Assembly (NCBI GenBank): GCA_022647615.1
Contig: JALCKZ010000001.1
Span: forward strand, 1,848,178-1,912,177
Direction: 5' to 3'
DNA: 64,000 nucleotides
Origin: Bacteroidales bacterium
Lineage (GTDB): Bacteria > Bacteroidota > Bacteroidia > Bacteroidales > UBA932
Part shown: positions 8,448 through 16,096 of the stretch, piece by piece
Numbering within the stretch: position 1 is the stretch's first letter
Layout of the letters: the number at the start of each line of letters is the position of its first letter
Notes under the pieces: generated by a model
The model's input: only the letters and a program-made list of their open reading frames with translations
The model's database searches: none
What the model was told of the DNA's origin: nothing
Made by a program: the position numbers and the translations under genes

Positions 8448-9869
8448 ATGAATAAAAAACTTCTATCGGAATGTACAACGATTATCGCCGGCGATAAAAT
8501 GACAGCTGACGGATCATTTATTTTGTCGCGCTCCAGCGACTTTGACGCCATGATGGCGATTAATTTTGAGATTCATGAAGACACTAATTTTGGGCCTGAG
8601 GAATTTGTAGCTAAAGACAGCAAGTTCCGTTGCCCGCTTCCAAAAGAGGCGTTGGGTTATTCCGCCCTGCCGGATTATCAATTTCCTGGAGAATGGGGAA
8701 GTGCCGGTTTTAACACTCTTGGCGTAGGAATGAGTTCTACGGAAACCATATTCAGCAGCCAAAAGGCGCTTAATGTTGATCCTTATGTAACTGACGGATT
8801 AGCAGAGAATTGCACGTACAATATAGTATTGCCTTATATTCACTCTGCGCGTGAGGGAGTAGAGCGTCTTGGCATGCTCATAGAAAAATACGGTTCTGCA
8901 GAGGGGTTTGGAATAGGCTTCATAGACAAGAAAGAAATATGGTATTTGGAGAATGCGGGCGGACACCGTTATTTGGCTTGTAAGATGCCTCGCGACAGAT
9001 ATTTTGTGACGGGAAATCAAAGCCGTTACAGGGACTATGATCCTAAGGACAAAGAGAATTTCATTGCTTCCAAGGATCTTATAGAGTTTGCAAAAAAGAA
9101 CAAGCTGTGGAATCCTGCCAATGGAAAATTTGATTTTCATGAAGCTTATACTCGCGATGAGAAACTTGATACAACGTACAACTATCCGCGTGTTTGGGGG
9201 TTGCAGAAAATGTTTTCTCCATCAATCAAAAATGATGTTACAAAAAACACTTTCCCCATATATACAATTGCAGAAAAGCCGATGACAATCAGCGATTTCC
9301 GCAAAGCATTCAGATATCACTATGATAACACAGAGCATGACCCATATCTTCATTCCAACGGAAAAGAACCATATCGTCCGGTAGGAATATTCCGTACAAC
9401 GCAGACACATTTGCTGCAAGTACGTCCTAACCTTCCTAAAGAAATCGGATGTGTCTCTTACGTAGCAATGGGAATGTCTGACCTTGGAGTATTTTTACCT
9501 CTTTATCAAGGAGTTAAATCATATCCTGCCACATACAAAATGGGCAACTCACACTCAGATAACCAATCAGCATATTGGAAATTCCGCAAGGTTATGACAC
9601 TTGGCATGGTCAACTATAACGCTTACGCCCCTATCATCAAAGAGGCCTACGCAAAGTTGGAAGCCGAGAATGACCAAAGACAAAAAGAGATGGAGAAAGA
9701 ATACCTTAAACTCTATAAGAATGAGCCAATCAAAGCAAACGAAATGCTTCAACAATTCTCTGATAGCATCCTTAACAAAGCCGAGAGCGTAGCGGAAAGT
9801 TTAATAGAAGAAATCTTCACACGTCTAACATTGGACATCCAAAAAGAATACATGTTCCACGGAGCATAA
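8448..9869 (+). CDS. pepD: C69-family dipeptidase
   Basis: A 473-residue N-terminal-nucleophile peptidase. The candidate catalytic Cys is Cys9 in SECTTIIAG, followed by TADGSFILSRSSDFD, the usual layout of family C69 dipeptidases. Downstream, GFGIGFIDKKEIWYLENAGG and WRK-like segments match the family. No signal peptide is visible, so it is predicted cytoplasmic with maturation by removal of the first eight residues. Its length is normal for the family. A Rho-independent terminator follows at 9952-9983, so it is probably monocistronic. The gene symbol is by family analogy. Confidence 0.82.
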   Translation: MNKKLLSECTTIIAGDKMTADGSFILSRSSDFDAMMAINFEIHEDTNFGPEEFVAKDSKFRCPLPKEALGYSALPDYQFPGEWGSAGFNTLGVGMSSTETIFSSQKALNVDPYVTDGLAENCTYNIVLPYIHSAREGVERLGMLIEKYGSAEGFGIGFIDKKEIWYLENAGGHRYLACKMPRDRYFVTGNQSRYRDYDPKDKENFIASKDLIEFAKKNKLWNPANGKFDFHEAYTRDEKLDTTYNYPRVWGLQKMFSPSIKNDVTKNTFPIYTIAEKPMTISDFRKAFRYHYDNTEHDPYLHSNGKEPYRPVGIFRTTQTHLLQVRPNLPKEIGCVSYVAMGMSDLGVFLPLYQGVKSYPATYKMGNSHSDNQSAYWKFRKVMTLGMVNYNAYAPIIKEAYAKLEAENDQRQKEMEKEYLKLYKNEPIKANEMLQQFSDSILNKAESVAESLIEEIFTRLTLDIQKEYMFHGA

Positions 9870-9879
9870 CAGCGTTGGT

Positions 9880-9926
9880 TTACAGCAAGTTACGATTACA
9901 GAAGGTTAGATTACAGCATGTTGCGA
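9880..9926 (+). repeat. three imperfect 15-16 bp tandem repeats after pepD
   Basis: Units beginning TTACAGCAAGTTACGA at 9880, 9896 and 9911 lie between the pepD stop and its terminator. Function unknown; possibly slippage-derived. Confidence 0.4.
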
Positions 9927-9951
9927 CTGCAACATATTGTTATTACAAAAG

Positions 9952-9983
9952 ACAGGCTATCATTTTTGATGGCCTGTTTTTTA
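9952..9983 (+). terminator. Rho-independent terminator of pepD
   Basis: An 11-bp stem (ACAGGCTATCA with TGATGGCCTGT, one G-T pair), a 4-nt loop and a T run. Confidence 0.8.
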
Positions 9984-10003
9984 TAATTGTAGTGGCATTA
10001 ACA

Positions 10004-10660
10004 CTACTGTAACCCCTTCAACTCTGCAATAATCTCATCTACATACCTGCGCTGTTTTGCGTTATTTGTAAATCCAATAGCAGCTCCAATTATTGCACCA
10101 ACAGTACCGCCTATGGCAAGGCCAATGTAATACCACTTGTCCATTGTTCCTGTTCCAGTAGAAAATGTGGCTGTTCCATTAGTTGCAAGAATCAGATATA
10201 CATTCAAGTAGAACAAAAGCATGAAAACAGAAATGGCGCAAATACCAATCTTAAGTTTTCTAGAAAAAGCCAACTTGGCTTTTATCATTTGGTTAAGACA
10301 CTTTACCAAATCATCATCAATGTACTTTGCCGCATTGTACTTTACTCTATTGATAATCACCTGGCTCACGCTCCATATAAGCATAACCATTGTATACGCA
10401 ATGAACCACCAGTACATGCCAATGTTGCTAAATGCATACCCGCACAGAGGAATCGCACAAATACCTAAAATTGCAAACCTTAGATTACTTTTTTGAATAT
10501 AATCATTCTTATACTTCACAGATTTTAGAATCAGCTTTTCATTCACAACATTCTGGTGATCAAGCTTTTCCTTAAGCATTACCATCTGCTGTTTCATCTG
10601 CTCCAAGCTCTCAAAATCATTATTCGCAACCATATTTCCGTTAAAATTATTCGTTTCCAT
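10004..10660 (-). CDS. membrane protein co-transcribed with ECF sigma factor
   Basis: 218 residues. Residues 1-60 are polar with a short coiled-coil-like stretch (LEQMKQQMVMLKEKLD). Two hydrophobic segments follow near 64-105, then a cytoplasmic-looking loop, then two more near 137-160 and 178-198. The last is Gly-rich (GLAIGGTVGAIIGAAIGF), like a glycine-zipper helix. It starts inside the sigma gene (14-nt overlap), so the two are translationally coupled. The position is that of an anti-sigma factor, but there is no recognisable anti-sigma domain, so that role is only an inference. Unknown family. Confidence 0.65.
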   Translation of the reverse strand: METNNFNGNMVANNDFESLEQMKQQMVMLKEKLDHQNVVNEKLILKSVKYKNDYIQKSNLRFAILGICAIPLCGYAFSNIGMYWWFIAYTMVMLIWSVSQVIINRVKYNAAKYIDDDLVKCLNQMIKAKLAFSRKLKIGICAISVFMLLFYLNVYLILATNGTATFSTGTGTMDKWYYIGLAIGGTVGAIIGAAIGFTNNAKQRRYVDEIIAELKGLQ

Positions 10661-11135
10661 TGTTCATGTTTTTTAATTGTTCTTTAATACGTACAAGTTT
10701 TACTGAAACATTTTTAACGGACATTCCCATAATAGCAGCAATATCATCATAGCTCATATTATCCAGCCAGAGCAGAACAATCGCCCTATCTAACGGACCA
10801 AGTTTAGAAATTCGGTTGTATAATATTCTGATTTGCTTTGAATTACTATCTGTATCCTCATATAAATTGATGTTCATATCAAGAGGAACCGTACTAAGCC
10901 GGTGCCGCTTTTTTCTGTCGTGAGTAATACAGGTATTGAGGCTGACTTTCCATATCCAGGTCCCGACAGAACTTTCTCCGCGGAATTTTTCATAGCCGCG
11001 CCAAAGGTTTATAAGCACCTCCTGGAACATATCATCCACTTCTGTGGAATCCTTTGAGAACATGAAACATACAGTGTATATGGTGCTCTTGTTCTCTTTG
11101 ACAGTTTGCGCAAATTGTCTCTCTAAACTATTCAT
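10647..11135 (-). CDS. ECF-type RNA polymerase sigma-70 factor
   Basis: 162 residues with region 2 (VDDMFQEVLINLWRGYEKF, then VGTWIWKVSLNTC) and region 4 (LGPLDRAIVLLWLDNMSYDDIAAIMG, then VKNVSVKLVRIKEQL). Length and layout are typical of ECF sigma factors. It is followed by an overlapping membrane protein that may control it. There is no SusCD or FecR gene next to it, so it is not the usual polysaccharide-locus type. Two copies of a 15-bp palindromic repeat lie upstream and may reflect autoregulation. Confidence 0.88.
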   Translation of the reverse strand: MNSLERQFAQTVKENKSTIYTVCFMFSKDSTEVDDMFQEVLINLWRGYEKFRGESSVGTWIWKVSLNTCITHDRKKRHRLSTVPLDMNINLYEDTDSNSKQIRILYNRISKLGPLDRAIVLLWLDNMSYDDIAAIMGMSVKNVSVKLVRIKEQLKNMNNGNE

Positions 11136-11162
11136 AAGTTTTACATCAAGTTGTTAAAGCTT

Positions 11163-11219
11163 GCATTAAAAAATGCTAAAACTTACATTAAAAGTTGCAA
11201 GCATGCATTAAAAAATGCT
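11163..11219. repeat. paired 15-bp palindromic repeats upstream of sigma gene
   Basis: GCATTAAAAAATGCT occurs twice (11163-11177 and 11205-11219), 42 bp or about four helical turns apart. Each copy is itself a dyad (GCATT/AATGC). It lies in the 217-bp leader between the hydrolase and sigma genes and is a candidate operator. Nothing else stands out in 11136-11352. Confidence 0.5.
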
Positions 11220-11352
11220 CATCAAAAATGTTTACACTCCGTTAGACGCATGAGCTGCCACAAAACTACAAAAGAAAAAAAATATCGCCATAACTTATAA
11301 AGTAACTGCGTTATAATTTGTAACATTATTATTCTGAGCGACAATATAATAG

Positions 11353-12270
11353 CTATAAATTTTGCTCCAAAAATACAGCAGTTCTTGTTAGAAATTCATC
11401 AAATGCAATCAACATAGGATCATCTCCTCCGCCATGCGCTGCATTTTTTACAATCATCAATTCATGGTGAGTTTTTGGCGGTAGAAGACTAAGGACTTTT
11501 TGACTCATCCAAACCGGTGTACGAGTATCATTTTCACCAACAATCAAAAATATAGGTTTATTAAATTTTGATGCAATGCAGACAGGCATTTGAGATACAG
11601 GAAAATCTTTGGGAATCAACAACTGATCTAAGTTTTTTCCCTTCTTTTTCATCACAAGCGGAATGCAATCCTTAAAATCTGTCGGTAGCGAGCGACCTAT
11701 AAAAGCACTAACTTTCTTACTGTTATAGGCTGTAATCATAGATAGATATGATCCTGTAGACCAGCCCATAACTACGATAGCGTTTTTCTTTACATCTTTC
11801 TGTCTATACACTTCTTCAACAACAGCACGGTAATCCTCAAGCATTTCCGTATAACACATGTAATTATGATTCATGGGGAAGCTGGAACTCTCCCCAAATC
11901 CACGCCAATCAAAAGCCACAACATTGAACCCCATAGAAGTCCATCCAAGAGCTAAATGCAAAGGAAAGTAAGACATATTGCCAGCATCGCCATCACAAAT
12001 TATTATGGTTGGACGCTTTGATTCTCTCATAACTTTATTTAACGTTATGCCTGCACCATCTGAAGTATTTTCATGTTCCGTAGTATCTTTATACTGAGCA
12101 GGGAAAAACCATGTTTTAATTTTGTAATTATCCTTTGTAACAACATTCAAATCCCTATATACGAGCCCTAATTGTTCTGGCCTTCTAATATATACAGTAT
12201 CAGGTATTATAGCATAACAACTTGTAAAGCTCAATAATTCAGCAGCAATAATTAAGATAATTTGTTTCAT
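11353..12270 (-). CDS. secreted alpha/beta hydrolase
   Basis: 305 residues with an N-terminal signal peptide of about 20 residues (hydrophobic core LIIAAELLSF, then CYA). Nucleophile elbow GWSTGS, oxyanion-side motif DGDAGN, candidate acid in VGENDTRTP, and candidate His in KNAAHGGG. These give a complete catalytic triad of the alpha/beta-hydrolase fold. FDWRGFGESS is the usual strand-4 loop. Substrate cannot be told; related proteins are annotated as lysophospholipases or peptidases. It is probably periplasmic or a lipoprotein-like export, as a Cys lies near the cleavage site. Confidence 0.8.
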   Translation of the reverse strand: MKQIILIIAAELLSFTSCYAIIPDTVYIRRPEQLGLVYRDLNVVTKDNYKIKTWFFPAQYKDTTEHENTSDGAGITLNKVMRESKRPTIIICDGDAGNMSYFPLHLALGWTSMGFNVVAFDWRGFGESSSFPMNHNYMCYTEMLEDYRAVVEEVYRQKDVKKNAIVVMGWSTGSYLSMITAYNSKKVSAFIGRSLPTDFKDCIPLVMKKKGKNLDQLLIPKDFPVSQMPVCIASKFNKPIFLIVGENDTRTPVWMSQKVLSLLPPKTHHELMIVKNAAHGGGDDPMLIAFDEFLTRTAVFLEQNL

Positions 12271-12363
12271 GACATTTTATAGCGTTATAATTCTTTTCTC
12301 AGCAAAAATTATACCTCAAAAAATTATTTATTTACATTTGCCACACGATAAATGTATCACAGT

Positions 12364-12732
12364 ATGAAAACTCTACGCATAACACAGAAGGATTATCTCA
12401 AAGCCAACCGGCGGGCAAGCCGGCAGGAAGAGATAGATGTGCACGGCAAACTAGTGAGAATTAGCGCAGTGCACAAGTCAAAGAAAAAGTATGACAGAAA
12501 GCATGAAAAGGCAGAGTTCAAAAAGGCTCTGCCTTTTTTATTTCATAGAACTGTACTTTTCAAACTCCCGTTCGTAGCGGGCAACATCACGGAAGAACGG
12601 CTGAGTGCCGCCAAAACCGGAACCAAAATCATAGTTGGCGCCGGCGGCAATTGCCTTCTGAATGAATTTTTCCGAATATGCGACAGCATCTGCCAGTTTG
12701 AAGCCACGAGCCAAGTAAGTAGCTATCGCTGA
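12364..12732 (+). CDS. small Bacteroidales basic protein; coding frame runs through a terminator
   Basis: The first about 58 residues (start MKTLRITQKDYLKA; then RASRQEEIDVHGK and HKSKKKYDRKHEKAEFKKALPF) match a widespread family of short basic Bacteroidales proteins of unknown function. I chose ATG 12364 over 12352 because family members begin MKT. The family usually ends soon after the LPF segment. Here no stop occurs there, and the frame runs on antisense through the thiD 3' half to 12732. The DNA encoding KAEFKKALPF is itself a terminator hairpin (12506-12540), so most transcripts would end near residue 58. The long tail is probably not biologically meaningful. Confidence 0.5.
   Translation: MKTLRITQKDYLKANRRASRQEEIDVHGKLVRISAVHKSKKKYDRKHEKAEFKKALPFLFHRTVLFKLPFVAGNITEERLSAAKTGTKIIVGAGGNCLLNEFFRICDSICQFEATSQVSSYR
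12506..12540. terminator. bidirectional terminator shared by convergent genes
   Basis: AAAAGGCAGAG (12506-12516) pairs with CTCTGCCTTTT (12527-12537), giving an 11-bp stem and 10-nt loop with A and T runs on the two sides. It works for the small plus-strand gene and for thiD, whose stop codon lies at 12538-12540. Confidence 0.8.
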
Positions 12733-13491
12733 GGCCAATGTATCACCTGTACCGTTGCGGTTATTTGTCTTAATATATTTCTTTGAGAAGATGCGCATGC
12801 GGTCTGTCGCCGGGTCATAAAAATAATCTTTAAGCACTCCGCCTTCACAAGCAGAGCCGGCGGCAGCTCCATAAGCAACACTGCCACTTGCATTTGCTGC
12901 AGATCTGGAAATGCCAGCAACAGAACTGCCAGAACAGCCGGCAGAGTCTGCTTCCCCTATTGACTTAACAATCACCGCATTGCCATTAATACACAAAGCA
13001 CGCAAATCAGCCTTCATATTGCGCGGATTCATAGGGCGTCCAAGCAATACTTCTGCCTCACGACGGTTTGGCGTTATAATAGTAGCGTGCGCAAATAGCT
13101 CATTTTTATAGCATTCAATGGCATCATCCTTAAGAAGTCGCGCCCCTGCGGTAGAGACCATTACCGGATCAACAACACAAGGCACAGAACTAAAGTCATT
13201 AAGTATCTGAGCCACAGCATGTATTACATCACGGGAATAAAGCATTCCGGTCTTTATGCAATCAGCCCCGACATCTCCCAAAAATGAACGGCACTGGCCC
13301 TCAACCATTTCCACTGGTATGCTTATAATACCCTTAACCTCCCTGGTATCCTCATTCACAATACAAGTAAGGGCGCCTGCGGCATATCCTCCGCAAGCCG
13401 TAACTGACTTAATATCAGCTTGAATACCGGCACTACCAAGCGGCTCGCTGCCGGCAATAAGAAAAACTTTATGATGTTCTATATGATTCAT
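12538..13491 (-). CDS. thiD: hydroxymethylpyrimidine/phosphomethylpyrimidine kinase family (ThiD/PdxK-type)
   Basis: A 317-residue ribokinase-fold enzyme. Seen: SEPLGSAGIQADIKS substrate/lid region, GMLYS, VVDPVMVSTAGARLL, TPNRREAEVLLG, and the C-terminal anion hole with catalytic Asp in NRNGTGDTLASAIA. Family members phosphorylate HMP and HMP-P for thiamine synthesis, and close relatives act on pyridoxal. The first motif SEPLGSAG departs slightly from the usual SDPSGGAG, so specificity is uncertain. Residues about 178-217 are a Gly/Ser/Ala/Cys-rich insertion (for example SGCSGSSVAGISRSAANAS) that explains the extra length over the usual about 270. No other thiamine gene is adjacent. Confidence 0.8.
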   Translation of the reverse strand: MNHIEHHKVFLIAGSEPLGSAGIQADIKSVTACGGYAAGALTCIVNEDTREVKGIISIPVEMVEGQCRSFLGDVGADCIKTGMLYSRDVIHAVAQILNDFSSVPCVVDPVMVSTAGARLLKDDAIECYKNELFAHATIITPNRREAEVLLGRPMNPRNMKADLRALCINGNAVIVKSIGEADSAGCSGSSVAGISRSAANASGSVAYGAAAGSACEGGVLKDYFYDPATDRMRIFSKKYIKTNNRNGTGDTLASAIATYLARGFKLADAVAYSEKFIQKAIAAGANYDFGSGFGGTQPFFRDVARYEREFEKYSSMK

Positions 13492-13501
13492 TATTTTGCA
13501 A

Positions 13502-13575
13502 TTTGTTGTTACGTTGTGATTTTTTCAATACCTTGTAGTTTGTTGTTACGTTGTGATTCTTTCAATACTTTGTAA
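13502..13575. repeat. two 37-bp tandem repeats upstream of thiD
   Basis: Copies at 13502-13538 and 13539-13575 differ at only a few bases. Each starts TTTGTTGTTACGTTGTGATT, and a partial third copy follows. They occupy most of the thiD leader (13492-13639). Confidence 0.7.
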
Positions 13576-13639
13576 TTCATTTGTTACAAAGTTAATGAAA
13601 ATTCAATGACGCACTATTTGCGCAATAACACGGCTATGA

Positions 13640-14354
13640 TTACAAAACAAATAATTTGTACCCTACTCCTCTAATATTTGAGAGAGTGATGGAACTATCT
13701 GATTCTAAATGCTTGCGGAGCTTTGTGATGTAAACTTGCAAACTGCGGGAGTTAAAGAAACTGTCATCTCCCCATAGATTCATAAGAATATCTTTACTGG
13801 TCACCACATTTCCCATCTTAGCGCACAACATTGCAAGTACCTGACTTTCACGGGTTGATAACTGTACCATGTAAGAGTCTGATGCTGATGCAGAAGGAAC
13901 TACTATCTGTCGTGAGCTTTAAAGTCATACGTTCAACATTAAATGTAAACTTGCCAATCTTAAACTCTTTTACGATTGTTCCGCCTGAACGGGCAATCAA
14001 AGATTTGATTCTTATAATTAACTCGCTCATTGCAAAAGGTTTGCGCAGATAATCATTGCCGCCGGTTTCAAACCCCTCCACAACGTCTTCTGCAGTTGTA
14101 CGGGCTGACAGGAACAGGACCGGCAGTGCAGGATGCGTTTTGCGCAGCTCTTTTACAAAAGTGAGCCCATCCATCTGCGGCATCATAATATCCGTAACAA
14201 CCACATCAGGAAGAAAAGCCATGTCTTTAAGCGCTTCAACCCCGTTATGCGCAATCTTCACATCAAACCCTTTCTCTCCAAGAGTATCTGCAATTATCTC
14301 AGCAAGAGTATATTCGTCTTCAACAAGCAATATTTTAATTTTATTTTCAGACAT
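13640..14354 (-). pseudogene. OmpR-family response regulator interrupted by a frameshift
   Basis: Residues 1-118 are an intact receiver domain: acidic pair VEDE, phospho-acceptor Asp in VVVTDIMMPQMDG, Thr/Ser in FLSART and Lys in YLRKPF. The frame then shifts in a Ser-rich linker at about 13893-13898 and runs into a stop at 13848. In the next frame the protein resumes as SASASDSYMVQLSTRESQV and continues through a complete winged-helix domain (ending IRGVGYKLFVL at 13640). A single extra base in a TTCCTTCTG stretch would explain it. The regulator is broken, decoded with a shift, or mis-assembled. It is followed at its start, 2 nt away, by the stop of its histidine kinase gene. Confidence 0.75.
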
Positions 14355-14356
14355 AT

Positions 14357-15907
14357 TTACAGCGGCAATAAAATTACAAATGATGTCCCCTTCCCCACCT
14401 TGCTGGTCACAGAAATAGTCCCGCCGTGCGCTTCAACCACCATCTTAACATAATAAAGCCCTAGCCCAAATCCCTTGGCAGTGTACAAGTTACCATTAGT
14501 CACCCTATAATATTTCTCAAAGATATGAGGCAGAGCCGCAGCAGGAATTCCCATCCCGTTGTCAGTAAATTTTATTATTATTTTTTCCTCCCGACAGGCT
14601 GCGATTTTAATTTCTATTGTTTTTGCAGAACCACATCCACTGAGAGGCGAATTTGCATCATTGCTTGAATATTTAATAGAATTATCTATCAGATTATCAA
14701 AAACATGCTCAAGATGGAACCTGTCGGCGACAAGCAACAAATTATCCGGCTCAACAGATACATCCAGCTGCACGTTCTCACTTCTATATGGCTCAACCAC
14801 ATCCTGCAAAAAATCGTATAAATCTATCTTCTCTTTAGTAAGATGCAAGCCACCTACTTCATCACGTGATGCAGAGAGGATTCTCTCTACCATCCCAGAA
14901 AGTGACTTGAGCTGTTCACGTATAATCTCCAGATATTTAGCACGTTTCTTCTCATCATCAGCAGCCCCGAAGTTTTCCAAAGCGTCATTTGCGGCATACG
15001 CTACAGAGATTGGAGTCTTGAGTTCATGAGTAATATTGTGAGTAAAATCAATCCTCATCTTCTCTAATGTTTTCTGTCTGAAAATTGTACGCAACAGATA
15101 AACAAAAATGAAAGCCACAAGGAGAAGAATTAGCAGCGTTGTCAAAATTATCCACCGCAACTCTTTAAATAACACTCTGTTAGGATTATCAATTCTGACG
15201 CGGAAATAGAGACCATGTCCATTATATACGCTGATTGAATAAGCCCGCGGATTATGCAAAACCACAGAACTATCTGATTTATTATCGATTATAGTAGAAT
15301 CATGACTGATTGAAATCTCCTGCACAGCACCACTTTTCCTCTTACTAATTTGTTTAAGGTTGTGAGAATCAATGTTTTTCTTAACAATGTCCACCTTGCT
15401 AGGCAAAGATATATTATTGGCAAGCAAATGTATCTGAAGCAGAGAATCATACCTGTGCAAATTATACACAAGTTTGTTGCCTCCATAGGAGACAAATGTG
15501 GTTTTAAAAGTTTGTTTAGTAGAATGACGGGCAGAATCTTTTTTGGTACCTATTTTAGTGTCTATATAAATCTTGGTTAAATCCACAGAGTCATTAACAC
15601 TTGATTTCTTGACTGTTATTGCCTGTATTGAACTTGGTTTCAAGCTTCTAGGGATTTCAGAAGACTCAATAACAGTTTTATTCTCTATGGTAGCAAGAGA
15701 TTTTTTGTTGGCAGATGCAAATGTCGTAACCTCCTCATATGCAGCGCGGTTCATTGCAGATATAACGGCTTTGTCAAATTCTGCATTTCGCTCGCGATAG
15801 ATGCTAATAAGGCTCCAAGTCTGCAGCGCAGCCAACAGCAACAGGCAGGATATTACCCACCAAATCACCCTCTTGTAAGATTTTTTATTTATGCCAGCAC
15901 TTTTCAT
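14357..15907 (-). CDS. membrane sensor histidine kinase partner of the OmpR-type regulator
   Basis: 516 residues. TM1 at about 14-33, an extracytoplasmic sensor of about 200 residues, and TM2 at about 249-272. HisKA phospho-acceptor His in NITHELKTPIS, N-box DNLIDNSIKYS, G1 DNGMGIP, F-box FEKYYR, and G2 GFGLGLYYVKMVVEAHGG, all complete. A Ser/Asn/Gly-rich insert follows the N-box. It lies directly upstream of the regulator in one operon and is divergent from a GLPGLI gene. The stimulus cannot be deduced. Its architecture is that of PhoR-like kinases. Confidence 0.9.
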   Translation of the reverse strand: MKSAGINKKSYKRVIWWVISCLLLLAALQTWSLISIYRERNAEFDKAVISAMNRAAYEEVTTFASANKKSLATIENKTVIESSEIPRSLKPSSIQAITVKKSSVNDSVDLTKIYIDTKIGTKKDSARHSTKQTFKTTFVSYGGNKLVYNLHRYDSLLQIHLLANNISLPSKVDIVKKNIDSHNLKQISKRKSGAVQEISISHDSTIIDNKSDSSVVLHNPRAYSISVYNGHGLYFRVRIDNPNRVLFKELRWIILTTLLILLLVAFIFVYLLRTIFRQKTLEKMRIDFTHNITHELKTPISVAYAANDALENFGAADDEKKRAKYLEIIREQLKSLSGMVERILSASRDEVGGLHLTKEKIDLYDFLQDVVEPYRSENVQLDVSVEPDNLLLVADRFHLEHVFDNLIDNSIKYSSNDANSPLSGCGSAKTIEIKIAACREEKIIIKFTDNGMGIPAAALPHIFEKYYRVTNGNLYTAKGFGLGLYYVKMVVEAHGGTISVTSKVGKGTSFVILLPL

Positions 15908-16000
15908 AATTTACTTTCAGCCAGTCAATAAAGCCCGTTAATTAAACAGGGCTTGTATTGCACTGCAAATGTAGGAATTAAGGGTGCACAAAATTCTCTT

Positions 16001-16038
16001 TTAACACTATTTAACACTTCTTAAGCATCCATTAACAC
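16001..16038. promoter_or_regulatory. four helically phased TTAACAC-type boxes, candidate response-regulator operator
   Basis: TTAACAC at 16001, TTAACAC at 16011, TTAAGCA at 16021 and TTAACAC at 16032: direct repeats spaced 10, 10 and 11 bp. OmpR/PhoB-family regulators bind such direct repeats on one DNA face, and the B. subtilis PhoP box is also TTAACA-like. The site lies between the divergent kinase and GLPGLI genes. A near-consensus -7 box (CACTTTTG, 16059-16066) follows on the plus strand. Confidence 0.6.
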
Positions 16039-16096
16039 ACGCGTATTTGATTATAACCCACTTTTGCAACGTTGATAAACCAAATAAAAATCTATC

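Noticed and set aside
14559-15029. 156-codon plus-strand frame, Ser/Thr-rich
   Set aside because: Antisense to the conserved kinase catalytic region; no independent signal.
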